This document shows positions 43,648-51,918 of a stretch of DNA of 64,000 nucleotides, one piece after another. The stretch comes from Chromatiaceae bacterium (GTDB lineage Bacteria > Pseudomonadota > Gammaproteobacteria > Chromatiales > Chromatiaceae). Under the pieces are notes generated by a model, which saw nothing but the letters and a program-made list of their open reading frames with translations, searched no databases and was not told where the DNA came from. The stretch is taken from the NCBI GenBank assembly GCA_024235175.1, contig JACKMX010000003.1, positions 1 to 64,000 on the forward strand. The letters are read 5' to 3'. The first letter of the stretch is position 1. The number at the start of each line of letters is the position of its first letter. Made by a program: the position numbers and the translations under genes.

Positions 43648-44202
43648 TCAGTTGAATTCCGACTTTTTCAGCTCTTCCAGCATCGCCAGCACCATCTGTT
43701 CGGTTTTCTCATCCATACCCCTGCACAATGTCAGCGGGTCACGCTCGCCGTTTATCAGTGGGCGGATGACGGCGGCCAGTCGTGCCATAGGTCCGCCTAC
43801 GCGGCGCATCTGTTCGGCCATTTCGGAAATCAGTTGAAGCGCCTGCATATTGCCGCGGCGTGCAGCCACGATCATACCGGCCAGTCCCGGTGCGGCCATT
43901 TCCGGGTCAGGCCGTGCCGTGGAGTCGGGCAGTGTAGCCGGGTTCTGCAAGCCGCGCATGATCGCCTCGGCGATGATCCGGTCCTCCCGGTCCATACCCT
44001 TCAGCAGGCCGAGCTCCCGCTCGCCTGCGGCAATCCGGCGAATGGCTCCCACCAGATTGGTCCAGCCATTGTCGCGCGCGAATTCCAGCAACGCCTGAAA
44101 GTCGTCCCGCCTGGCCGGACTCTGGATGAGTTCCACTACCTGGCATATAAAAGCAGCGTGGGTCATGACGATCTGTTCCTCGGGGGCTGGAAATTTTTTC
44201 AT
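43648..44202 (-). CDS. Hypothetical protein, 184 aa, with internal duplication
   Basis: Soluble and helical. Two similar segments: RRIAAGERELGLLKGMDRED near 54-73 and RPLINGERDPLTLCRGMDEK near 147-166, each followed by a helix (IIAEAIMRGL, MVLAMLEEL), so the protein probably arose by duplication of a unit of about 35-45 residues. The segment between (about 85-140) is Ala/Met-rich. No family was recognised. An FNR-type box lies 104 bp upstream of its start. Confidence 0.7.
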   Translation of the reverse strand: MKKFPAPEEQIVMTHAAFICQVVELIQSPARRDDFQALLEFARDNGWTNLVGAIRRIAAGERELGLLKGMDREDRIIAEAIMRGLQNPATLPDSTARPDPEMAAPGLAGMIVAARRGNMQALQLISEMAEQMRRVGGPMARLAAVIRPLINGERDPLTLCRGMDEKTEQMVLAMLEELKKSEFN

Positions 44203-44305
44203 TTTGTTCCTTTGTTGTTTGAGAGATCTGCGTGCTTTGAGTGAATCCGGTTTTGCGATTTACGAAGCTTTAATGTTATAGAAGTATATTAGCATTTAGC
44301 ATTAT

Positions 44306-44319
44306 TTGATGCAGATCAA
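44306..44319. promoter_or_regulatory. Perfect FNR/ANR-type box
   Basis: TTGAT-GCAG-ATCAA matches the FNR consensus TTGAT-N4-ATCAA at every fixed position. It lies in the divergent 444-bp region between the unknown 184-aa gene (leftward, 104 bp away) and aprBA copy 2 (rightward, 327 bp away). A TATAAC at 44275-44280 on the leftward strand is within about 3 bp of a class II -10 position. The rightward gene could also respond. Confidence 0.6.
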
Positions 44320-44646
44320 CAAACCTATCCCGAATGGGTATTGATTTACCCCACCCAATAGGAGATTTTTTCAATAATCTCAATGGAATAAATCCAATTT
44401 ATGGAGAGACCAAAAGGTTTGTTTGGCGCTTTGCTTCTTGACTATATATGTTCGTTAACCCTGTATCCGAGTTGGTTGCTGCGATGAATATTCAATCAGC
44501 GGAAATTCGAGGATACCAGCCCGGAACATGGCCGCAGATTATAGAGTTCTCTACCCGGTTTCCACTCGGGTGATTACTCAAAATATCGTCATCGATAACG
44601 GTGGCGGGTAATTCACTCAAAGTGAAACTTAGGAGAAATAAGTACC
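44320..44646. other. Leader region of the second aprBA operon
   Basis: 327 bp without a gene between the FNR-type box and aprB copy 2. It is AT-rich in its first half. AGGAGA lies about 10 nt before the aprB ATG. No riboswitch-like or terminator-like structure was recognised. Confidence 0.45.
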
Positions 44647-45114
44647 ATGCCTACATTTGTGCGTACTGAGAAATGCGATGGCTGCAAGGGCCAGGACAAG
44701 ACCGCTTGCATGTACATCTGCCCACATGACTTGATGAAGCTCGACATGGATGGCTCTCTGACCGGCCACGCCATGAAATCCTTCAATCAGGAGCCGGATC
44801 AGTGCTGGGAGTGCTACTCCTGCATCAAGATCTGCCCGCAGCAGGCAATCGAGGCGCGTCCGTACGCCGATATCGTGCCGCTGGGTGCTTCGGTACAGCC
44901 GTTGCGCGGTACCGATTCGATCATGTGGACCATCAAGTTCCGCAACGGCACCATGAAGCGTTTCAAATTCCCCATCCGCACCACGCCCGAGGGTTCGATC
45001 GATCCCTATGGCGGCAAACCGGAAGCTGATATCTCCAAGATCTCCGAGCCCGGCTATTTCGTGCAGGTTAACGGTTTTCGCGCCGGCAATCCGAGCGAAC
45101 TGATCCGCAAATAG
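44647..45114 (+). CDS. aprB: Adenylylsulfate reductase beta subunit, second copy
   Basis: 155 residues. Two [4Fe-4S] sites: C10, C13, C21, C25 (CDGCKGQDKTACMYICP) and C53, C56, C59, C63 (CWECYSCIKICP). The longer spacing in the first site and the C-terminal half with MRGTSDIMWT-like LRGTDSIMWTIKFRNG resemble AprB of sulfate reducers and of the oxidisers that use Qmo. The C-terminal tail wraps around AprA in known structures. It is followed by aprA after 55 bp. Codon use is strongly biased to C/G-ending codons, as expected for a highly expressed gene. Confidence 0.96.
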   Translation: MPTFVRTEKCDGCKGQDKTACMYICPHDLMKLDMDGSLTGHAMKSFNQEPDQCWECYSCIKICPQQAIEARPYADIVPLGASVQPLRGTDSIMWTIKFRNGTMKRFKFPIRTTPEGSIDPYGGKPEADISKISEPGYFVQVNGFRAGNPSELIRK

Positions 45115-45169
45115 CTGAGCTGATGGACTGGAATCCGGCAACAGAATATTTAATTTCGAGGTGAATGAA

Positions 45170-47176
45170 ATGGCTGAATTTGGAAATCCTGAAGTCATCG
45201 AAGAAGAGGTGGACATCCTCATCATCGGTGGTGGCATGGGCGCCTGCGGTGCCGCGTATGAGATTGGACCCTGGCTGGATGCCGCAAAGAAAGAGGGTGT
45301 GGACATTAAGGTGAAACTGGTGGACAAGGCCGCTATGGACCGCTCCGGCGCCGTGGCTCAGGGCCTGTCGGCGATCAATACCTATATCGGTACCGAGCAG
45401 GATCCGGCTGACTATGCGCGCATGGTCTCCAACGACCTGATGGGTATCACCCGCGACGATCTGGCCTACGACCTGGGCCGCCACGTCGACGAGTCGGTGC
45501 ACCTGTTCGAGGAGTGGGGCCTGCCGATCTGGAAGCTGGACGAGAATGGCGAGCGTCACGACGGCTCCAAGGGGCTGACTCCGCTGAAGGATGGCGGCAA
45601 GCCGGTCCGTTCGGGCAAGTGGCAGATCATGATCAACGGCGAGTCCTACAAGTGGATCGTCGCCGAAGCGGCAAAGAAAGCGCTGGGCATGGACAACATC
45701 CAGGAGCGCATTTTTATCGTCAAGCTGGTCAATGACAAGAATGACAAAAACCGGGTCGCCGGTGCGGTCGGTTTCTCGGTGCGCGAAGACAAGGTGATGG
45801 TCTTTAAGTTCAAGGCGTGCCTGCTGGTCGCCGGCGGCTGCGTCAATATCTTCCGTCCCCGCTCCGTGGGCGAGGGTCAGGGCCGCGCCTGGTACCCGGT
45901 CTGGAATGCCGGTTCAACCTATGCCATGGCTGCGGAGGCCGGCGCTGAACTGACGTTGATGGAGAACCGCTTCGTACCGACCCGTTTTAAGGACGGTTAC
46001 GGTCCGGTCGGTGCCTGGTTCCTGTTGTTCAAATCCCAGGCCACCAACGCCTTCGGCGAGACCTACATGACCCGTAACAAGGAGATGTTGGACGACTATC
46101 CTCCCTATGGCCAGGCTGCGGTTCCCGCCTCCTGCCTGCGCAACCACCTGATGCTGAAAGAGATGCGTGAAGGCCGTGGTCCCATCTGGATGGATACGGT
46201 CACCGCACTTGCCAACCTGCGTGAAACCCTTTCACCGCGCGAAGTGAAGCATCTGGAAGCGGAAGCCTGGGAAGACTTCCTGGATATGTGTATCGGTCAG
46301 TGTGGTATCTGGGCCGGTGAGAACATCGAGCCGGAGAAGAAGAACTCCGAGCTGATGCCGACCGAACCCTACCTGCTGGGCTCCCACTCTGGCTGCTGCG
46401 GTATCTGGGTCTCCGGTCCGGACGATGTGGGTGCACCCACCGAAGAGACCGAAGCAGGCGTGCCCGAGCATTTGCCTTCCGGTTGGAACTGGGGCTACCG
46501 TGGCATGACGACCGTCAAGGGCCTGTTCACAGCTGCCGACGGCGTCGGCGCCTCCGGCCACAAGTTCTCCTCCGGCTCCCACGCCGAGGGCCGCATGGCC
46601 GCCAAGGCGATGGTCAAGTTCGTGATGGACAACAAAGACCACAAGCCGGAACTGGAAACCAGCGTTGAAGAGCTGGTTGCCGAGATCTACAAGCCGGTCA
46701 AGAACTTCATGGAGTTCAAGAACTACAGCACCGCGATCGATGTGAATCCCAACTACATCACCCCGCGCATGCTGCAGTTCCGCCTGCAGAAGATCATGGA
46801 CGAGTACGTTGCCGGTGTGGCCACCTACTACACCACCAACGAGCATATGCTCGACCTGGCTGAGCAGAAGCTGGAAATGCTGAAGGAGGATGCTCAGAAG
46901 ATGCGCGCCAAGGATCTGCACGAGCTGCTGCGGGCCTGGGAGAACTATCACCGCATTCTGACTGCGGAAGCGCACATGAAACACATCCAGTTCCGTCAGG
47001 AGTCCCGCTATCCGGGCTTCTACTACCGCGCCGACAAGAACTTCGTCGACGAGGAGAACTGGCACTGCTTCGTCAACTCAATTTACGACAAGGAAACCAA
47101 GACCTGGACCTGCTTCAAGCGCGCTCATGTCGATCTGGTCGATAAATCCAAATTGTTCAAAGCAGCAAGCCACTAA
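45170..47176 (+). CDS. aprA: Adenylylsulfate reductase alpha subunit, second copy
   Basis: 668 residues from the ATG at 45170 (GAGG 8 nt upstream; a GTG 9 bp earlier is less likely). FAD motif DILIIGGGMGACGAAYEIG at 16-34, DRSGAVAQGLSAINTYIG near 60, ENRFVPTRFKDGYGPVGAWF near 262, GSHSGCCGIW near 403, and ADGVGASGHKFSSGSHAEGR near 455. It is 33 residues longer than the other AprA, with an insertion at PTEETEAGVPEHLPSGWNW. This type usually works with the Qmo complex, whose genes are at 51-56 kb. Strong codon bias and a good terminator indicate high expression. Confidence 0.96.
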   Translation: MAEFGNPEVIEEEVDILIIGGGMGACGAAYEIGPWLDAAKKEGVDIKVKLVDKAAMDRSGAVAQGLSAINTYIGTEQDPADYARMVSNDLMGITRDDLAYDLGRHVDESVHLFEEWGLPIWKLDENGERHDGSKGLTPLKDGGKPVRSGKWQIMINGESYKWIVAEAAKKALGMDNIQERIFIVKLVNDKNDKNRVAGAVGFSVREDKVMVFKFKACLLVAGGCVNIFRPRSVGEGQGRAWYPVWNAGSTYAMAAEAGAELTLMENRFVPTRFKDGYGPVGAWFLLFKSQATNAFGETYMTRNKEMLDDYPPYGQAAVPASCLRNHLMLKEMREGRGPIWMDTVTALANLRETLSPREVKHLEAEAWEDFLDMCIGQCGIWAGENIEPEKKNSELMPTEPYLLGSHSGCCGIWVSGPDDVGAPTEETEAGVPEHLPSGWNWGYRGMTTVKGLFTAADGVGASGHKFSSGSHAEGRMAAKAMVKFVMDNKDHKPELETSVEELVAEIYKPVKNFMEFKNYSTAIDVNPNYITPRMLQFRLQKIMDEYVAGVATYYTTNEHMLDLAEQKLEMLKEDAQKMRAKDLHELLRAWENYHRILTAEAHMKHIQFRQESRYPGFYYRADKNFVDEENWHCFVNSIYDKETKTWTCFKRAHVDLVDKSKLFKAASH

Positions 47177-47195
47177 GCGTCTGACGGCGTGATCG

Positions 47196-47228
47196 AGTCC
47201 GGGCACCTGCAGGTGTCCGGACTTTTTA
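47196..47228 (+). terminator. Intrinsic terminator of aprBA copy 2
   Basis: AGTCCGGGCACC and its near-perfect complement form a long stem (28 nt in all), followed by TTTTTATT. It begins about 20 bp after the aprA stop. Confidence 0.88.
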
Positions 47229-47418
47229 TTCTCCGTTGCAAAAGGTTGTGGATATTTCCTTTCTTTTTATCGCAACCACATCAGCCTGCAGTTTTCTGTT
47301 CTCAAGATCGGGAGTAAGATCGATATAATTCTCCGGCTTTAATCGCCTGCAGCGGCGGGTCCATCTCCGTGGACAGGCAATGCCGATCCTGCCGATTATC
47401 TATCGGGGCCTTTAAATC

Positions 47419-48303
47419 ATGAGTGAAAAATTCGATTTACCCTTTGAAAGCAATCTGGTTCCAAAAATGCTGGAGCTTGGTTCCAGTCTAAAATTCCGCT
47501 GTCACAAGGGAATCTCCTGCTTCAATGCCTGCTGCAAGAAGGCCGATATCACACTGACACCGTACGATGTTATTCGGCTGAAAGATCGCCTGGGGAAAAG
47601 CTCCGCCGACTTTCTCAAGGAGCATACTGTCCCGTTCAGAATGGATAAGGATGGACTGCCGGGCGCCAAACTGAAGACCACCGACGAGGGTGTCTGTAAT
47701 TTTATGAACGATGAGGGTTGCAGCGTCTACAGCGACCGCCCAACCGCCTGCCGTTACTACCCGCTTGGCCATATGTCGATGCTGTCGACTGGGGCCAAGA
47801 CAGATGAGACCCACTATTTTCTGGTGCAGGAGGATCACTGCAAGGGCCACCAGGAGGATCATGAGCAGAATATTGCCGGGTACCTCAAGGAGCAGGAGAC
47901 GGCGCAGTATGACGAGATGAACCGGGAGTGGCTGCAGTTGATGTTGAAACGCCGCTCCATGGGGCCGACTGTGGGTCGTCCGCCGGAGGCGACACTGCAG
48001 ATGTTTTTTATGTGCTCCTATGATATGGACCGTTTTCGGCGCTTCGTACTGAGCGAGAATTTTCGCAGAACGTACGAACTTGGGGCTTCTGCCTACGAGG
48101 TTTTTGAGCGGCAGGATCTCTCTCTCATGCAGTTTGGCGTGCGTTTCATGCGGCAAGCCTTTTTCGGCGAGCGCACTATTCCCGAGAGGGAGGGAGCCTG
48201 GGAGGAGCGCGTGAAGAATCGTCAGGAGGTGTGGGAAGCGCGCCGTCGGGCTGAAATCTCCCGTCAGCAGCAGGCAGAGGATGAAAAGTACAAGGAGGTC
48301 TGA
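47419..48303 (+). CDS. YkgJ-family cysteine-cluster protein (putative metal-binding)
   Basis: 294 residues, soluble. The family pattern FRCHKGISCFNACCKKADI (about 27-45), GVCNFMNDEGCSVYSDRPTACRYYPLG (about 93-119, in part) and a later C in EDHCKGH forms a cluster of eight or more Cys, proposed to bind Zn or an Fe-S cluster. The C-terminal third is charged and helical (REGAWEERVKNRQEVWEARR). The family is known only as putative iron/zinc chelators. It follows the aprBA terminator by about 190 bp; a role in apr maturation is speculation. Confidence 0.82.
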   Translation: MSEKFDLPFESNLVPKMLELGSSLKFRCHKGISCFNACCKKADITLTPYDVIRLKDRLGKSSADFLKEHTVPFRMDKDGLPGAKLKTTDEGVCNFMNDEGCSVYSDRPTACRYYPLGHMSMLSTGAKTDETHYFLVQEDHCKGHQEDHEQNIAGYLKEQETAQYDEMNREWLQLMLKRRSMGPTVGRPPEATLQMFFMCSYDMDRFRRFVLSENFRRTYELGASAYEVFERQDLSLMQFGVRFMRQAFFGERTIPEREGAWEERVKNRQEVWEARRRAEISRQQQAEDEKYKEV

Positions 48304-48418
48304 AACCCTGTGGGAGGATATATCAGTTAGCAATCGAAGACGTGGATTGTCCTGGTGTACCCGTACCAATACCTGATCTGGAGTTGGACAGATAATAAAG
48401 CTTTCAGTCGGATGTCAT

Positions 48419-48802
48419 ATGTCACCGATAACCGGAATACATCATGCGACCCTGTTGGTTAAAGATTGCGAAAGATCGCTCAGTTTCTACCGCGACGTGC
48501 TGGGTCTGAGTGTAGATACTCTGCGCCCGGACTTGGGCTTTCCCGGCGCCTGGCTCGATGTGTGTGGACAGCAGATTCATCTTATGGAGCTCCTCTCCCC
48601 CGATTTTTCGTATGAGCATCTTGAACATGGCGGGCGTGACAGGCACATTGCACTTGCGGTCGATCGTATCGGGTGGGTAACCGAACGGCTCGATACCGCG
48701 GGAATCCCCTATACAAAAAGCAGGTCCGGCAGAATAGCGCTCTTTTGCCGTGATCCTGATGGCAACGTACTGGAGTTTGTTGAGCAGCCGGGCGAGGTTT
48801 GA
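48419..48802 (+). CDS. VOC-superfamily (glyoxalase/dioxygenase fold) protein
   Basis: 127 residues. Two beta-alpha-beta-beta-beta units: HHATLLVKDCERSLSFYRDVLGL at 8-30 (in part), QIHLMELLSP, HIALAVDRIGWVTERLDTAG near 75, and CRDPDGNVLEFVEQPG at 108-123. Candidate metal ligands are His8, His53, His75 and Glu119, so the vicinal oxygen chelate site looks intact. The reaction is unknown; relatives include methylmalonyl-CoA epimerase-like and lyase enzymes. Confidence 0.87.
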   Translation: MSPITGIHHATLLVKDCERSLSFYRDVLGLSVDTLRPDLGFPGAWLDVCGQQIHLMELLSPDFSYEHLEHGGRDRHIALAVDRIGWVTERLDTAGIPYTKSRSGRIALFCRDPDGNVLEFVEQPGEV

Positions 48803-48871
48803 GCATGACCAGAGTTGTTTCCGGTGCTGAGGTATTACCGCGTAATCCCGAAAGCGCCGGGTTATTTTGAA

Positions 48872-49744
48872 ATGTACCGATATACCTGGGTACTTTTATG
48901 CTGCTTTTTTCAGTTGTTTCAAATGGGCGCCCATGCTTCGCGGATGGAAAAAGTTGCGGCGCAGGCCGAGGGCGAAACGCTCAGCTACAGAGTCAGCTAT
49001 CAGGGCTTGTTGTCCGCTTTTCTGCCGGTGGAGATTGCCAGAGCGACCCTGCATCTTCATCCCGGCACCGAAGCCGTTAACGATGAGCATTTGCGGCGCG
49101 CCTCACTGGCCGTCTCTACCGAAGCTTTTGCCAGCATAGATGCGCTCTATTCGCTCCGTTTCAACTACGACAGCTGGTTTGATCCGGGCTTGGCGTATAC
49201 CACTCTGGTGAATATGCGAAAGCAGACATCGAGCAGCCGCGAAGAGTTGCTCTGGTTCAATCGGAGCCAGAAGATAGTTCGACGTTTTACTAAGGAGGGG
49301 CGGCACTCTGATCCAGGTGCTCCGGCACTGCCCGGCTTTCTGCGTCAGATAGATCGCCTGGATTCAACTGATGGGTTCCGCGAGAAAGGTGCTTTCAAAC
49401 TGACAAAGACCTATGTCCTGGATCGGCTTGCAATGCTATACGCGCTGCGTTTTCGGCCGCTCGAATCCGGAGAGACCATTGAGCTGGCCGTGTCCAATGG
49501 CAAAGACCTTCTGGGCTATAGCATAGCCGTAGAGGCGCGGGAAAAGCAGGTTTTGAATGGCCGGCCGATTGCTGCGCTGCGTCTCAGATTTACACCCAGA
49601 TTCGCGGCTGGTGGTGACCGGGGATATGCTGTCAGTGTGTGGCTTAGCGATGATGAACGAAGGCTGCCGATTCGTTTTCACAGTGCAAGTTTGGGAGGCA
49701 TCATAGAGTTGTATCTGGAGCAGGTGTCAGGCGCCCCTGGTTAG
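48872..49744 (+). CDS. DUF3108 exported protein
   Basis: 290 residues from the ATG at 48872, which begins a signal peptide (YTWVLLCCFFQLFQMGAHAS); a TTG at 48815 would only lengthen it. The rest is predicted beta-rich with family features: LSYRVSYQGLLSAFLPVEIARATL, FNYDSWFDPGL, DRLAMLYALRFRPLESGETIE and a final WLSDDERRLPIRF with the strand pair GGIIELYLEQ. Members are periplasmic or outer-membrane proteins of unknown role. It is convergent with glk, whose stop is 43 bp away. Confidence 0.8.
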   Translation: MYRYTWVLLCCFFQLFQMGAHASRMEKVAAQAEGETLSYRVSYQGLLSAFLPVEIARATLHLHPGTEAVNDEHLRRASLAVSTEAFASIDALYSLRFNYDSWFDPGLAYTTLVNMRKQTSSSREELLWFNRSQKIVRRFTKEGRHSDPGAPALPGFLRQIDRLDSTDGFREKGAFKLTKTYVLDRLAMLYALRFRPLESGETIELAVSNGKDLLGYSIAVEAREKQVLNGRPIAALRLRFTPRFAAGGDRGYAVSVWLSDDERRLPIRFHSASLGGIIELYLEQVSGAPG

Positions 49745-49787
49745 GATATCGGCTGCATAAAATTGAAGTCAGGTGCTCTCCTTGGTT

Positions 49788-50765
49788 TCAACTTGATAGC
49801 AGACGCACGGCTGGTCCGTACAGCGCGGTTCGGTCGTTGAGGATAACTTTAACCGCCATTCTCGTCATCAAATCGCTCATTTGTCCTTTGTCACGAAAGG
49901 CTTCCAGGAAACCAGGTTTTTTTAACCAGGGCAGAATTTTCGGCGCGATACCACCGCCGATGTAGACTCCGCCTGTTGCCATGTGTTTGAGTGCCTGGTT
50001 CCCTGACTCCGCTCCGTAGAGACGGGAAAACAGCTCCATGGTTTCAACGCAGATAGGGTCCTGTTCCTGATCGGCTGTATTCACAATTACTGCGGCAGGA
50101 TCATCGGTTGCCATTTTTTGGGAGATCGGTTCCGGTATGGAGAGGTTGTGGAACTTGTTTAGGAAGCGATATATAGCTACCAGTCCAGGCCCCGACACCA
50201 CCCTTTCCCAGCTGACATGACCATATTGCTGTTGCAGGTGCGTCAGAAGCTCAAACTCGAGTTCGGTACGAGGGGCGAAATCGCAATGACCGCCCTCACT
50301 TGCGAACGGCGTGTGGCGCTTTCCGTTCCAGAACAGGCCCGCTTGACCGAGGCCGGTACCGGCGGCAATCACACAACGGTTTCCGGAGGCGCCTTCAGCG
50401 CCCTTCTGCAGCGTCACCAGGTCGTCGTCGCCAAGAATATATGTTCCCCAGGCTGTGGCTTCCAGATCGTTTAAAAGTATCACTCTGGGAACGGAGAGCA
50501 GGTTCTCAAGTTTATCCGCATCTATACGCCAGGGAAGATTGGTGACTTGGCAGACTCGACCATCCACCGGTCCGGCAATGGCGAAGCCGGCAGCCTGTGG
50601 CAAATGATCCTGCTCTTGCACGAAGTCAAAGAGAATACTGGTCAGCGAGTCATGATCGCGACTGGGATAGGTCGCCTCCCGCAATGTTTTCAAACCATTG
50701 ACCGTGCTTTTCAGAAACGCTATGCGGGTTTTTGTACCACCAATGTCACCTGTCAGAATTTTCAC
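49788..50765 (-). CDS. glk: Glucokinase
   Basis: 325 residues, ROK-independent bacterial glucokinase family: phosphate-binding GDIGGTKTR at 6-14, FAIAGPVDGRV near 61, NLPWRID near 77, LNDLEATAWG near 98, GTGLGQAGL near 136, EGGHCDFAPR near 157 and GGVYIGGGIAPK near 263. It phosphorylates glucose with ATP. The start is a GTG at 50765 with no visible Shine-Dalgarno, and a 161-bp miniature element ends 22 bp upstream of it, so the original promoter and leader have been displaced. It may work with the cytosolic amylase encoded elsewhere in the window. Confidence 0.92.
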   Translation of the reverse strand: MKILTGDIGGTKTRIAFLKSTVNGLKTLREATYPSRDHDSLTSILFDFVQEQDHLPQAAGFAIAGPVDGRVCQVTNLPWRIDADKLENLLSVPRVILLNDLEATAWGTYILGDDDLVTLQKGAEGASGNRCVIAAGTGLGQAGLFWNGKRHTPFASEGGHCDFAPRTELEFELLTHLQQQYGHVSWERVVSGPGLVAIYRFLNKFHNLSIPEPISQKMATDDPAAVIVNTADQEQDPICVETMELFSRLYGAESGNQALKHMATGGVYIGGGIAPKILPWLKKPGFLEAFRDKGQMSDLMTRMAVKVILNDRTALYGPAVRLLSS

Positions 50766-50787
50766 AATCGATACATGCCATATTTAG

Positions 50788-50948
50788 CCCGAATCTTTCG
50801 TAAATTATGCTTGATCTCGCTTGTCTCTTGATTCCACAAGAAATATTTCCTCAGTCGGCCGTAGTCACTGATACGCCACTCCTTCGGAAATTTCCTTGTG
50901 AAACCAATATACTGCGCGATATCGGCGCAAATTTATGAAATCTTCGGG
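50788..50948. mobile_element. 161-bp miniature element, copy B
   Basis: Same length and terminal repeats as copy A at 40693-40853, with two differences (CGTAAATT for CATAAATT near the left end, and GAAATA for GACATA inside). The flanks TTAG and TAAG are not an exact duplication, unlike copy A. It sits between the glk start and the terminator of the qmo-hdr operon. Confidence 0.88.
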
Positions 50949-50958
50949 TAAGAAGAAA

Positions 50959-50985
50959 ACAAAAAAGCCCTCCGAAGAGGGCCTT
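50959..50985 (-). terminator. Intrinsic terminator of the qmoAB-hdrCB operon
   Basis: Leftward strand: GCCCTC-TTCG-GAGGGC with a stable TTCG loop, followed by TTTTTTG. About 24 bp after the hdrB stop. Confidence 0.87.
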
Positions 50986-51005
50986 TTCCGACGACGTTTA
51001 GACGA

Positions 51006-51905
51006 CTATCTATTGGCGATCTCTTCCAGAGGTTTGGCTTTTATGACCTGCTGATCGAGCGCGGCATCCTTGGCCGAGCGGCCGAAAGCGACGTCCATCA
51101 ACTGACTGTAGTAAACCACAGGCATGCTGAACTTGGTACCACTGCGCGCATTGATCTGGTCCTGATAGACCTCGACGTTCATCTGGCACACAGGACAAGG
51201 TGTCACGATCATATCAGCGGCGTTGTCGTAGGCCGACTCAATGATGCCCTTTATCATGTTTTGGGATTTCTCCGGTTCGGAGAAGGCGAGGGCACCGCCA
51301 CAACACTGCACCTTTTTGTCATATGCCTTTATCGGGTCCGCACCCAGCGTCTCCACCAACTTATCCAGGTACATCGGATTCTCAAAAGATTCCCCGGCGA
51401 TGCCGAACGGGCGGTTGGTCTGGCAGCCGACGTAACCGGCAATCTTTATCCCCTCCAATGGGCGCACTACTTTTTGACCGATGTTGTCATAGCCGATGTC
51501 CTCGATCAGCACTTCCACCATGTGCCGTACCGGAGTTTCGTTTTTCAGCACCAGGCCTGCCTCCGCCAATGCCTGGTTGGCTTCCGCCAGCAGGCCAGCG
51601 TCCTCTGCCAGGCGCTCTTTCGTCTCACGGGTGGAGAGCCAGCAGGCGGCGCAGGTGGCTACAATATCCTGGCCGGCGTTGTGTTGCTCGGACAGTGCGA
51701 TGTTGCGGGCCGACAGAGCCAGTCTTGGCAGTTCACCGCCACCTGCGTATCCAATCGATGCCGAACAGCAGTTCCAGTCGGGGATATGGTTGAGCTGTAT
51801 ATCCAGCTCTTTGCACATGGTATCCACTGATTTCTGCATGTTGGATGAAGATGCGCCTCTCTGTGAGGAACATCCGGGGTAGAAGGAGTACTCTTTCTTA
51901 GCCAT
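51006..51905 (-). CDS. hdrB: HdrB-like subunit (CCG-domain, noncubane Fe-S) of the Qmo-Hdr complex
   Basis: 299 residues. Two CCG domains: YPGCSSQRG at 9-17, DWNCCSAS near 44 and CAACWLS near 85; then GYVGCQTNRP near 157, CCGGALAFSEPEKSQNM near 201 and PCPVCQMN near 235. In heterodisulfide reductase HdrB these cysteines bind paired noncubane [4Fe-4S] clusters. With HdrC it replaces the membrane subunit QmoC, as known in some sulfur oxidisers and Gram-positive sulfate reducers. Last gene of the operon, 13 bp after hdrC. Confidence 0.9.
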   Translation of the reverse strand: MAKKEYSFYPGCSSQRGASSSNMQKSVDTMCKELDIQLNHIPDWNCCSASIGYAGGGELPRLALSARNIALSEQHNAGQDIVATCAACWLSTRETKERLAEDAGLLAEANQALAEAGLVLKNETPVRHMVEVLIEDIGYDNIGQKVVRPLEGIKIAGYVGCQTNRPFGIAGESFENPMYLDKLVETLGADPIKAYDKKVQCCGGALAFSEPEKSQNMIKGIIESAYDNAADMIVTPCPVCQMNVEVYQDQINARSGTKFSMPVVYYSQLMDVAFGRSAKDAALDQQVIKAKPLEEIANR

Positions 51906-51918
51906 ATTGGGTGTGTCC

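Noticed and set aside
40689..50948. A composite transposon bounded by the two 161-bp elements
   Set aside because: The elements are non-coding, the outer flanks do not share a target duplication, and the enclosed genes include ordinary core functions.
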